Made by a program: the position numbers and the translations under genes. Below the pieces are notes generated by a model that saw only the letters and a program-made list of their open reading frames with translations, was not told where the DNA came from and did no database searches. 64,000 nt of DNA from Litorimonas sp964352855 (lineage in GTDB: Bacteria > Pseudomonadota > Alphaproteobacteria > Caulobacterales > Maricaulaceae): the NCBI GenBank assembly GCA_964352855.1, contig CAYGTR010000015.1:1-64000 (forward strand). The letters run 5' to 3'. Positions 44,069-51,337 of this stretch are shown in pieces (the stretch's first letter is position 1; each line of letters opens with the position of its first letter).

Positions 44069-44899
44069 ATGACAACGCTAGGCCTCGAAAAAGCTATTGA
44101 AACGGCATGGGAAGAACGCGCTTCGCTGTCACCTGATACAAAAGGTGAGCAACGTGACGCGATCGAAGCCGCGATTATGGGTCTCGACTCAGGTCAGTAC
44201 CGCGTGGCCACACGCGAGGACAATGGTCATTGGACGGTGCATCAATGGCTTAAAAAAGCCGTTCTTCTAGGATTCCGCTTGGAGGCCAATATAGCTATGA
44301 GTGGCGGGCCGGCCGGCGGGCATTGGTATGATAAGGTTCCGAGTAAATTTGCAAATTGGACAGCCGCCGACTTTTCCGCCGCAGGCATTCGCGCCGTGCC
44401 ACCAGCTGCAGTTCGCCGTGGGGCCTTTATTGCGCCCAATACTGTTTTAATGCCGTCTTATGTCAACCTCGGCGCCTATGTCGGCGAAGGCACAATGATC
44501 GATACATGGGCCAGTGTCGGGTCATGTGCGCAAGTGGGCAAAGATTGCCATATCAGCGCAGGTACAGGCATTGGCGGTGTGTTGGAGCCACTACAAGCCA
44601 ATCCAACGATCATTGAGGATAATTGCTTTATTGGGGCGCGTTCCGAAGTTGTTGAAGGCGTTATCGTGAGAGAGGGCTCCGTCCTCGCCATGGGTGTCTT
44701 TATTTCGCAGTCTACAAAAATTTATAATCGCACAACAGGGGAGATAAGTTTTGGGGAAGTGCCGGCCTATTCTGTTGTCGTCCCCGGCACATTACCCGCC
44801 AAAAACGGAACTCACAGTCTGGATTGTGCCGTTATTGTGAAAACGGTCGATGCCCAAACACGGTCCAAGACAGGAGTGAATGAACTTTTACGGGACTAA
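44069..44899 (+). CDS. dapD: 2,3,4,5-tetrahydropyridine-2,6-dicarboxylate N-succinyltransferase
   Basis: DapD adds succinyl from succinyl-CoA to tetrahydrodipicolinate in lysine and meso-diaminopimelate synthesis for peptidoglycan. The start is at the ATG at 44069 (276 residues); a TTG four codons earlier is less likely. It has the N-terminal helical domain and the left-handed beta-helix of hexapeptide repeats, with MSGGPAGGHWYDKVPSKFANW-type (the short form PAGGHWYDKVPSKF), GAYVGEGTMIDTWASVGSCAQ and GGVLEPLQANPTIIEDNCFIG-type segments. Typical trimer. A structured RNA region follows. Confidence 0.95.
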   Translation: MTTLGLEKAIETAWEERASLSPDTKGEQRDAIEAAIMGLDSGQYRVATREDNGHWTVHQWLKKAVLLGFRLEANIAMSGGPAGGHWYDKVPSKFANWTAADFSAAGIRAVPPAAVRRGAFIAPNTVLMPSYVNLGAYVGEGTMIDTWASVGSCAQVGKDCHISAGTGIGGVLEPLQANPTIIEDNCFIGARSEVVEGVIVREGSVLAMGVFISQSTKIYNRTTGEISFGEVPAYSVVVPGTLPAKNGTHSLDCAVIVKTVDAQTRSKTGVNELLRD

Positions 44900-44964
44900 A
44901 TTTGCAGATTCTTATAAAGTTAATAAAGATTTCAAACCAAAGATCAGGATGAAGCGTAATTATT

Positions 44965-45046
44965 AATGAAAACGCTGTGTCCTCCCCTTAGATATCAGCG
45001 ATAACGCCCGATGTCTCACCGCCCCTCAGAGACATCGGGCATTTTT
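44965..45046 (+). ncRNA. candidate small RNA with anti-Shine-Dalgarno loop
   Basis: Two stems follow dapD. Stem 1: CGCTG (44973-44977) pairs with CAGCG (44996-45000); its 18-base loop holds CCTCCCC, complementary to SD sequences. Stem 2 is a twelve-pair terminator with T-run (45006-45046). Exposed CCUCC-type loops plus a terminator are the design of alphaproteobacterial sRNAs such as the alpha-r7/r14 families, though the primary sequence is not one I recognise. A promoter cannot be fixed; the RNA may also be a 3' UTR product of dapD. Confidence 0.5.
45006..45046 (+). terminator. strong Rho-independent terminator
   Basis: GCCCGATGTCTC (45006-45017) and GAGACATCGGGC (45029-45040) form a perfect twelve-pair stem with an eleven-base loop, followed by ATTTTTA. 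It ends the dapD transcript and any small RNA from this region. Confidence 0.93.
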
Positions 45047-45100
45047 ATGCGAGGACGACGAGGTCGCTATATAACTATACTAATATGCCTATAATGATAT

Positions 45101-45340
45101 TTATCCTGCGAGGGGAAGTTCAAAATTCTGATTTTGCGCGATATTGGGCTGCTTTCCCGCGACAAAATTTGAAGTTTTGACAGCATTCTCTTGTTGAGCC
45201 TCTTTCCGCCAAGCAAAGATTGTCGCCAACGGGCTACCCGCCGGACAATACCACCGCTTAACCGACGGATCCCATCGTGCGCCAAGCCTCTTTGCCAACT
45301 CACGATCTTTATAGCTCACATTCAAATAGCGTTTTGTCAT
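45101..45340 (-). CDS. DUF5710 domain protein
   Basis: A 79-residue small protein. Start at the ATG at 45340 with a strong SD (AGGAGG). The N-terminal half is the DUF5710 motif: YLNVSYKDRELAKRLGARW, then DPSVKRWYCPAG. In larger proteins this domain is seen with topoisomerase- or DNA-linked parts, such as toprim or DNA primase-like ones; here it is free-standing. The tail (about 45-79) is polar and variable. The 155 bases upstream, up to the tRNA, are AT-rich and hold its promoter. Function unknown. Confidence 0.8.
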   Translation of the reverse strand: MTKRYLNVSYKDRELAKRLGARWDPSVKRWYCPAGSPLATIFAWRKEAQQENAVKTSNFVAGKQPNIAQNQNFELPLAG

Positions 45341-45495
45341 GTTCTGCCTCCTAAGTTGCGTAGAACATAACACGAACATAGGCATTATTCAAGGAATATA
45401 TTCATATAGGTATTTTGAGAAAACGAGGCTGAGAACGCATACAGAAATGCGAACCTTTGCATATTCAAAACAGAAATTAAGGAGATATAATCCTC

Positions 45496-45571
<76 letters not shown>

Positions 45572-45600
45572 CACTCAAGAGTGAGATTGCGCCGTTTAAT

Positions 45601-45642
45601 CTCCGACGCCGGAGGGGTCAAGACGACTTTTGCCGTCTTGAC
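45601..45642. repeat. two tandem hairpins between TIGR02300 gene and tRNA-Ala
   Basis: CTCCG-ACGC-CGGAG (45601-45614) and GTCAAGACG (45617-45625) with CGTCTTGAC (45634-45642) form two clean stems in the 26-68 bases after the TIGR02300 stop. No T-run follows. They may end the TIGR02300 transcript or protect its 3' end. Confidence 0.5.
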
Positions 45643-45668
45643 GTCATTAATTACAGGTTCAAAGGATT

Positions 45669-46133
45669 CTAGATTTCAATCTCTTCAGCATCATCGTCGT
45701 CGTCATCATCATCTGGTGGCGGCATTTCATTGTCGTCATCATCATCCGCAACTAAAGCCGCGTCTTCATCTTCATCTTCGTCTTCGGAGTAGCCGTCATA
45801 GCCGGGCTTATCATCGTCACCACCTTTTGCGCCGCCGATAACGGCGACATCATCGCCGTCAAGTTCAAGCTCTTTTGCAGCTTCATCTTCTTCGTCGATA
45901 TCATCCTCATCGACTTCGGCTTTGGCGTCCGCATCTTCGTCTTCATCCTCATCGTCATCATCACTCGGCTCCGGTGGGAGTTGTGAGGAGGGAAGAATAG
46001 GAATGATCTGGAATTGATCCCAAGCCGTTTCCGTTGCACAAATCGGGCAGAGCGCCGGATCCTTCGCTAAATCATAAAATTTAGCGTCACATTCTGGGCA
46101 CACGCGTTTCGTGCCTAAATCAACCTTTGCCAT
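45669..46133 (-). CDS. TIGR02300 family acidic protein
   Basis: A 154-residue protein found only in alphaproteobacteria, function unknown. The N-terminal 45 residues have two CxxC pairs, RVCPECDAKFYDLAKDPALCPICATE, shown here by CPEC and CPIC, which form a zinc ribbon. The rest is highly acidic low complexity: runs of D and E (DDDEDEDEDAD, EDEDEDEDAALVADDDDDNE and a closing DDDDDDDDAEE). On the DNA level this gives a repetitive tract of GAT/GAA codons. It is divergent from aroA, as usual in this class of bacteria. Confidence 0.93.
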   Translation of the reverse strand: MAKVDLGTKRVCPECDAKFYDLAKDPALCPICATETAWDQFQIIPILPSSQLPPEPSDDDDEDEDEDADAKAEVDEDDIDEEDEAAKELELDGDDVAVIGGAKGGDDDKPGYDGYSEDEDEDEDAALVADDDDDNEMPPPDDDDDDDDAEEIEI

Positions 46134-46311
46134 AAGGGTCGCGTCCTTTGCGAATGGCGCGTAGCTTTGAGATTTCAGCTCTCAGACAACGCTAATAAAA
46201 TTTTGTGTTGCGTGGAAGGTTGGGCGTTGTAAAACCCGCATCCCGCTGGTCAATCCGCGTCTTAGCGGCTCGGCTAATCAAGTCAACCATCAATGGATGT
46301 CAGGTCTGTAT

Positions 46312-47658
46312 ATGTCTCTCAGCCAAACAACCGCAAAAGTGTCTCATTCAGAAGCTTTAAGTGGAACGGTAAGTGCGCCCGGTGATAAATCAATTTCGCA
46401 TCGCTCTATCATCCTCGGGGCGTTGGCAGAGGGGCAAACAGAGGTCAGCGGCCTTTTGACAGGTGCAGACATTCTCTCCACGGTGGGGGCGATGCAGGCC
46501 CTTGGCGCTAAAGTCACACAGGTTGGTGAAAAATGGATCATCAAAGGCGTTGGTGATAAAGGCCTTCAAAGCCCCAAAGGCGACATTGATTGCGGTAATG
46601 CCGGCACAGGCGTGCGCTTAATCATCGGGGCGTCCGCAGGCTATAAGCTAAAAGCACGGTTCACGGGAGATGCCTCACTCTCGGGTCGCCCCATGAACCG
46701 TATTCTGGATCCCTTGCGGCAGATGGGTGTGGTTGCAGAGGCGCGCACCACTGAGAAGGGCGAACCGGGACGATTACCTATAAAGTTAAAAAGCGATGGC
46801 GAGTTGTCGCCGATTGAATACACCCCGCCCCACGCCTCAGCTCAGGTCAAGTCCGCAATTTTACTGGCGGGGCTCAACACAGACGGAAAAACCACTGTGA
46901 TTGAACGCACCCTCACCCGCGACCATACAGAGAATATGCTGCGGGCTTTTGGTGTGCGTGTTGAGAGCAAAACGCGCAATGAGGCGACACATATCAGCAT
47001 AACGGGCCCCGCCAAATTAAAAGCCACAACAATAAATGTGCCGGGAGACCCGTCATCTGCAGCGTTCCCGATTGTGGCGGGCCTTATAACCCCCGGTTCC
47101 GACATCGTCGTCAAAAATGTGATGATGAACCCGACCCGAACCGGCCTTTTTGAGACTCTCAATGATATGGGAGCTTTTCTGAGAGCCGATAACTTCCGAA
47201 AGTCAGGCGGAGAAACCGTTGCGGATTTCCACGTCAAACATTCCAAGCTCGTGGGCGTGACCGTCCCGGAACAACGGGCAGCGTCTATGATTGATGAATA
47301 TCCAATTTTGGCCGTTGCCGCGGCGTTTGCGACAGGCACAACCATTATGAACGGCATTGGAGAGCTCCGAGTTAAAGAAAGTGATCGTATCGCTGCCACA
47401 GCCGCCTTGCTCTTGGCAAATGGCGTCAAAGTCACGGAAAGCCCGGACGGTTTGAGCGTGACCGGAAATGGCGGTCACTTGGTCGCGGGCGGTGGAATTG
47501 TGACAACCCATCATGACCACCGTATCGCCATGAGTGCCATAATCCTAGGATTGGCCGCGCAAACCCCCGTGACAATTGATGATGCCTCAATGATCGGTAC
47601 AAGTTTTCCGAGCTTTTTTGACCTCATGGCCTCGCTCGGCGCGAAAATTGACGTATAG
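46312..47658 (+). CDS. aroA: 3-phosphoshikimate 1-carboxyvinyltransferase (class II EPSP synthase)
   Basis: AroA joins shikimate-3-phosphate and PEP in aromatic amino acid synthesis. The ATG at 46312 (448 residues) has SD-like AGGT; an ATG five codons earlier is also possible. Motifs: APGDKSISHRSIILGALAEG (first part APGDKSISHRS), CGNAGTGVRL, SGRPMNRILDPLRQMGV, QVKSAILLAGLNTDGKTT and RDHTENMLRAFG. The sequence resembles class II enzymes such as that of Agrobacterium CP4. In CP4 the NAATG segment has alanine where this protein has glycine (NAGTG). cmk follows by ten bases. Confidence 0.97.
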   Translation: MSLSQTTAKVSHSEALSGTVSAPGDKSISHRSIILGALAEGQTEVSGLLTGADILSTVGAMQALGAKVTQVGEKWIIKGVGDKGLQSPKGDIDCGNAGTGVRLIIGASAGYKLKARFTGDASLSGRPMNRILDPLRQMGVVAEARTTEKGEPGRLPIKLKSDGELSPIEYTPPHASAQVKSAILLAGLNTDGKTTVIERTLTRDHTENMLRAFGVRVESKTRNEATHISITGPAKLKATTINVPGDPSSAAFPIVAGLITPGSDIVVKNVMMNPTRTGLFETLNDMGAFLRADNFRKSGGETVADFHVKHSKLVGVTVPEQRAASMIDEYPILAVAAAFATGTTIMNGIGELRVKESDRIAATAALLLANGVKVTESPDGLSVTGNGGHLVAGGGIVTTHHDHRIAMSAIILGLAAQTPVTIDDASMIGTSFPSFFDLMASLGAKIDV

Positions 47659-47668
47659 ATAAAGTCTC

Positions 47669-48325
47669 ATGACCCTCACGGCTAAAACCATCGCTATTGA
47701 CGGCACATTTGCATCAGGCAAAGGCACACTCGCCAAGCGCCTCGCGGCGCATTATGGCCTCGCTTATATGGATACGGGTAGGCTTTACCGTGCCGTCGCA
47801 AAGACGGTCTTGGACAAAGGCGGCGACCCTAATGATGCAAATGACGCCACGGATGCGGCGATCGCCCTTAGGGAAATAGACCTAGGAAAAACCCTCTCTG
47901 ACCCCAATCTAAAAAGCGGTCCCGTAGGCGCCGCAGCGTCTAAAGTCGCCGTGTACCCCTCGGTCCGGGTCGCGCTCCTTGATCTGCAGCGAGACTTTGC
48001 GGCCAAAGGCGCAGTGCTGGACGGGCGCGACATCGGCACGGTGATTTGCCCTGATGCCGATGTGAAGCTTTATGTAGATGCCAAACCGGAAATTCGCGCC
48101 GCACGCCGTCATGCTGAATTGATTGGATATGGCGAAAACATCAGTGTTGAAACCGTGCTCGCGCAGCTGAATGAACGCGATGCCCGCGACATGGGCCGCA
48201 AAGACGCACCACTGAAACCCGCGGATGATGCCCATTTTCTTGATAGTTCAGAGCTATCCATTGACGCAGCCTTCAAAGCCGCGTGCAATATTATTGACGC
48301 AGTTATGGCGGCGAAAAGCGCTTAA
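47669..48325 (+). CDS. cmk: cytidylate kinase
   Basis: Cmk phosphorylates CMP and dCMP with ATP. The 218-residue protein has a P-loop at residues 12-20 (GTFASGKGT), AYMDTGRLYRAVAKT after it, the DGRDIGTVICPDADVKLYVDA stretch (short form DGRDIGTVICP) and R-rich lid with AARRHAELIGYG. Ends in an alphaproteobacterial-type tail. The gene starts ten bases after aroA, in the common aroA-cmk operon (rpsA, which often follows, is not next). An unrelated membrane protein gene follows 68 bases on. Confidence 0.97.
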   Translation: MTLTAKTIAIDGTFASGKGTLAKRLAAHYGLAYMDTGRLYRAVAKTVLDKGGDPNDANDATDAAIALREIDLGKTLSDPNLKSGPVGAAASKVAVYPSVRVALLDLQRDFAAKGAVLDGRDIGTVICPDADVKLYVDAKPEIRAARRHAELIGYGENISVETVLAQLNERDARDMGRKDAPLKPADDAHFLDSSELSIDAAFKAACNIIDAVMAAKSA

Positions 48326-48393
48326 TTTTTTCTGGACAGTTCCTCTTACTCTGCTAAATGCTTTTGCGAATAATTCGCAATTAGAGACTTCCT

Positions 48394-48951
48394 ATGACGA
48401 ACCCAAAAACTCGCCGCCTTTTTGTTTTGGCACATTTATGGTTTGCCGGAATAATGGCCCCGATTTTCATTTTATTAGCCATCTCAGGCGGGTTATATTT
48501 GATTGGCAATAAGGGTGAGTTTAAATCAACACCTTTGACACTCCCCGCTTCGACGACTTTGAACTTTGAAAGTACGACATTAGAAGAGGATGTGCGTGCG
48601 CTCTTGGTCTCTGCCGATATCGATCACAAGTTTGAATACATCAGCAAACGCAATGCGAGCACGATCCATTTGCGACCAACCTCACGCGCCTTTATAGAAT
48701 TTAAACAGACCAATGCGGGATTAGAAGCGGTTCGCAAAACGCCCAATTTACAGGGCTTCATGATAGAGCTGCATAAGGGTCATGGCCCGACTTGGTTCAA
48801 AACTTATCAAAAATTAGTAGCGATTGGCCTGATCGGGGTTGTGCTCGGCGGCATCCTTGTCGGTCTCATGGCAAAGGCTTACCGGCGTCAAACTTCGCTT
48901 GCGGTGGCCTTTGGGACGATTATTTTCATTTTTCTCGCATTTTTCGCGTAA
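48394..48951 (+). CDS. PepSY-associated-like membrane protein
   Basis: A 185-residue membrane protein with three helices: about 14-37, 140-160 and 166-184. The first part (TRRLFVLAHLWFAGIMAPIF) and the conserved HLW and ELHKGHGPTWFKTYQ motifs are those of small PepSY-associated TM proteins that occur near iron or flavin-reductase genes. The soluble part between helices 1 and 2 (40-130) lies outside the membrane. No iron gene is next to it here. SD is weak. Its exact role is unknown; a heme-linked or ferric reductase role has been suggested for relatives. Confidence 0.8.
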   Translation: MTNPKTRRLFVLAHLWFAGIMAPIFILLAISGGLYLIGNKGEFKSTPLTLPASTTLNFESTTLEEDVRALLVSADIDHKFEYISKRNASTIHLRPTSRAFIEFKQTNAGLEAVRKTPNLQGFMIELHKGHGPTWFKTYQKLVAIGLIGVVLGGILVGLMAKAYRRQTSLAVAFGTIIFIFLAFFA

Positions 48952-48956
48952 GGCTT

Positions 48957-48980
48957 TTTCCCGTGGCACACCACGGGGAA
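48957..48980. repeat. perfect-stem hairpin after 48394 gene
   Basis: TTTCCCGTGG (48957-48966) and CCACGGGGAA (48971-48980) form a ten-pair stem with a four-base loop, one G-U pair. It starts six bases past the stop of the PepSY-like gene but has no T-run; it could still act as a transcript end or a boundary ahead of the seven-gene operon. Confidence 0.55.
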
Positions 48981-49102
48981 ACGTCGGAAACCCCCATAAA
49001 ACCGACTAAAATTCGACTCGTTTTTGATTGAAAAACTCTCAACCTTGCCTATGTGTAAAGGGTAGAAAGAATTGATATCGGAATTTTAGAAAAGGGGGCA
49101 CA

Positions 49103-50182
49103 ATGTCCAATCTCGATACCCAAATAGAGCAATCCAAAAAAGAGGTTGCTGCGGCACAAGCCAAAATCAGTGCCCTATCTTCGCAAATAGAGACAGCCCG
49201 CCAAAAAATGGAAATGGGCAGCGATATCAGTATTGATATTGAAAACGCCTCATTGGATGACGTGCATGCCCACGCGGACGCAATGAATTCAAACATCGCG
49301 GAGCTTATTCTGGGTCTTGACGATGTCACAGCAGGTTTCTCTAAAGATTTTGACTCCATGCGCTCACGCACAGGGTGGGAAAAATTTGTCGGTGTCTTCT
49401 CCAAGCAACGCGCCGAATCCCTTCGCTCTGAGCGTATTCGAACGGCCTCTATTGAAGATAAGCTGCAGGATCTGATTTCTAAATCCAATACAATCCAAAC
49501 CATGCTGCAAGGTCAGCTTGACCAATTGCAAATGCATAAAGACCAAGTTCAAGCGAATCTCGGACTGACGCTGAATAATCGTGAAGCGGCCGTCACGGCA
49601 CTTGAGCAGATCAAAGTCGACTTGGCAGCACTTGATCCGCAAATTATTGAGCTTGAAAACAAACTCTCTGTCGAAACGGATGCCAAAAAACGCGCACAGT
49701 TGGAATCAGAGCTAGCCAAAATCAACGCGACGCATAATGAACTCGCGCAGCAAGAACAGGTCAAACTCGCGGAATCACAAACGCTTGAGCGTTATATTGA
49801 GAAGGGCAAAACTTGGGTCGACAGCTTACAAAACCAAGCCGCCACGCAAATGGTGCTGATCAACAAGCTGCAGACCGACACCAAGCAACGCGTTATTCTT
49901 TATGATGCCTTGTCGAAATCTTTGAAGACAGCGCAACAACAAGATGTCGCGCATAAGATCAACGAGATCGGTGTCGCCACAGATAAAGAAGCCCAAGTTG
50001 CCATGTCGGCCATCGGTGCGGCGACGAATTCTAAAATGGCGGAAATGATGGAAGCACATGAAGACCATATCATCTTTGCCCGCAAAGTTCTGGAAGAAAA
50101 AGCCAAGGCAGATGAGCGTTTTGCGCGACGGTTTGAGAAAATCATCGAGAAACATGACGCCAATGCCTATGGTCAGAACTAA
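49103..50182 (+). CDS. long coiled-coil protein, first gene of unknown AAA+ operon
   Basis: A 359-residue cytosolic protein that is almost entirely helical. Coiled coil covers about 1-40, 115-215 and 310-350. The segment TGWEKFVGVFSKQRAESLRSERIRT, shown by GWEKFVGVFSKQ, and the helix spacing recall TelA (toxic anion resistance) proteins and, more loosely, PspA-type membrane-binding proteins; I cannot assign it. SD GGGGGC five bases before the ATG. No signal or membrane segment. First gene of a seven-gene run (49103-56149). As the operon also has a AAA+ ATPase and membrane proteins, a scaffold or remodelled substrate role is plausible; that is inference. Confidence 0.88.
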   Translation: MSNLDTQIEQSKKEVAAAQAKISALSSQIETARQKMEMGSDISIDIENASLDDVHAHADAMNSNIAELILGLDDVTAGFSKDFDSMRSRTGWEKFVGVFSKQRAESLRSERIRTASIEDKLQDLISKSNTIQTMLQGQLDQLQMHKDQVQANLGLTLNNREAAVTALEQIKVDLAALDPQIIELENKLSVETDAKKRAQLESELAKINATHNELAQQEQVKLAESQTLERYIEKGKTWVDSLQNQAATQMVLINKLQTDTKQRVILYDALSKSLKTAQQQDVAHKINEIGVATDKEAQVAMSAIGAATNSKMAEMMEAHEDHIIFARKVLEEKAKADERFARRFEKIIEKHDANAYGQN

Positions 50183-50196
50183 GGACACTATTACTC

Positions 50197-51330
50197 GTGT
50201 CTGTCGTCGAGACTTTACAATTTGATCACCGCGTTCTGGATAGCGCCGCCAAAACCCGGCGCTATTTCGCGAAATTTGAACGTATCATGATCCATTTGTC
50301 GGATGTGGCGGCGCTCTCTAACAAAGAGAAGCTAATCACAACGGCAGAGGCCAAGATATTGTCGTCTTATCTCGGGGCGCTGACCAACACCTTCACAGCG
50401 CTGTCTTATAAATTTCTGATGACCCATCGTATCGGCAATAAAGAGACATCCGGCATCAGCATTGATAAGTCGGAAAGCGGGTTCCCCATTTTCCAAGAGC
50501 TGATGCAAATGGCGGCCGACGCCACGCAAGCCAAAAAGCATTTGAAATCTCTGCCGGATCAAGAGCGCCTGAAAAAAGATATGATCAATCATATCCTGAG
50601 CGAGCGTTCTTCGCCGACTCAATTGCAATATGCGATGAGCCAGCGTCTTTATTATGAATATCTGGCGCAGGAAAACCTCTTCCTGACGCAAAACCATCCG
50701 CAGCTTGTTTGGGTGGGTAAAAATATGAATGACGGGCGGCGTAGCTATTTGGTGCATTGGGCGGCCTATGACAGCCAAACCAATCTACCCGCCGTTTATC
50801 TGATGGAGCTCGAAGATACAGCTTCGCGCGCCCTCGTCCATGATGAACGACGCTGGCCACAAGTCCAAAGCCACCTCATGGCGCAAGCCGTATCGGGGCT
50901 AAAACTCCTGACCATCGCCAAGGGGTTTGATGCTGATTTTGATACCCTGCACCCAAAGCTTTTACGGCGGTTCCATCTTGGCCCGATGTATAGCCACGCC
51001 TTTACGGAACAACGTGGCCCCATTCGGGATGTCTTGGCGGAAGCGGACGGCGAAGAGGGTCTGGACTGGGCTCTGGCTTGGACAGTCGAGTCGCTTTTAT
51101 CCGAGAACACCTTCAAAGAAAAAACTGGGATCTTCCGCAAAGCAGAACGTCAGGTTTTCAAATTGGACGGCGCTTTGGGCGGAAAAGAATCCGGTGCGAC
51201 GGATACGCAACGCGCGCTCATTATCCCCCACCGTGCCTATCAGGTCTTGGAAGAAAAACAGGCCCAAAACTTTAAAGGCACACGTAAATATGTCGTGGGC
51301 CAGAACAAAAAAATATTAAGCTATAGCTAG
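50197..51330 (+). CDS. hypothetical protein of AAA+ operon, second gene
   Basis: A 377-residue soluble protein that I do not recognise. The first 150 residues are helical. The middle (about 165-225) is a beta-rich core, with LVWVGKNMNDGRRSYLVHWAAYDSQT-like pattern (e.g. VWVGKNMNDGRRSYLVHW) and PAVYLMELEDT. After this comes a helical region with HPKLLRRFHLGPMYSHAFT and a wing-like KAERQVFKLDGALGGKESG stretch, which could be a winged-helix. Start is a GTG at 50197 with SD AAGGAC; it begins 14 bases after the coiled-coil gene. The AAA+ gene follows by seven bases, so the two are coupled. Confidence 0.85.
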   Translation: MSVVETLQFDHRVLDSAAKTRRYFAKFERIMIHLSDVAALSNKEKLITTAEAKILSSYLGALTNTFTALSYKFLMTHRIGNKETSGISIDKSESGFPIFQELMQMAADATQAKKHLKSLPDQERLKKDMINHILSERSSPTQLQYAMSQRLYYEYLAQENLFLTQNHPQLVWVGKNMNDGRRSYLVHWAAYDSQTNLPAVYLMELEDTASRALVHDERRWPQVQSHLMAQAVSGLKLLTIAKGFDADFDTLHPKLLRRFHLGPMYSHAFTEQRGPIRDVLAEADGEEGLDWALAWTVESLLSENTFKEKTGIFRKAERQVFKLDGALGGKESGATDTQRALIIPHRAYQVLEEKQAQNFKGTRKYVVGQNKKILSYS

Positions 51331-51337
51331 GAAATAA

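Noticed and set aside
45581..45841. His/Arg-rich plus-strand frame over the TIGR02300 gene
   Set aside because: It is the antisense of the Asp/Glu codon tract in the real minus-strand gene.
45669..45960. Triplet repeat tract that could be taken for a microsatellite or CRISPR
   Set aside because: The repeats are GAT/GAA codons of an acidic protein, with no spacers.
46842..47435. 197-codon minus-strand frame inside aroA
   Set aside because: No SD or family match; it mirrors the conserved aroA coding frame.
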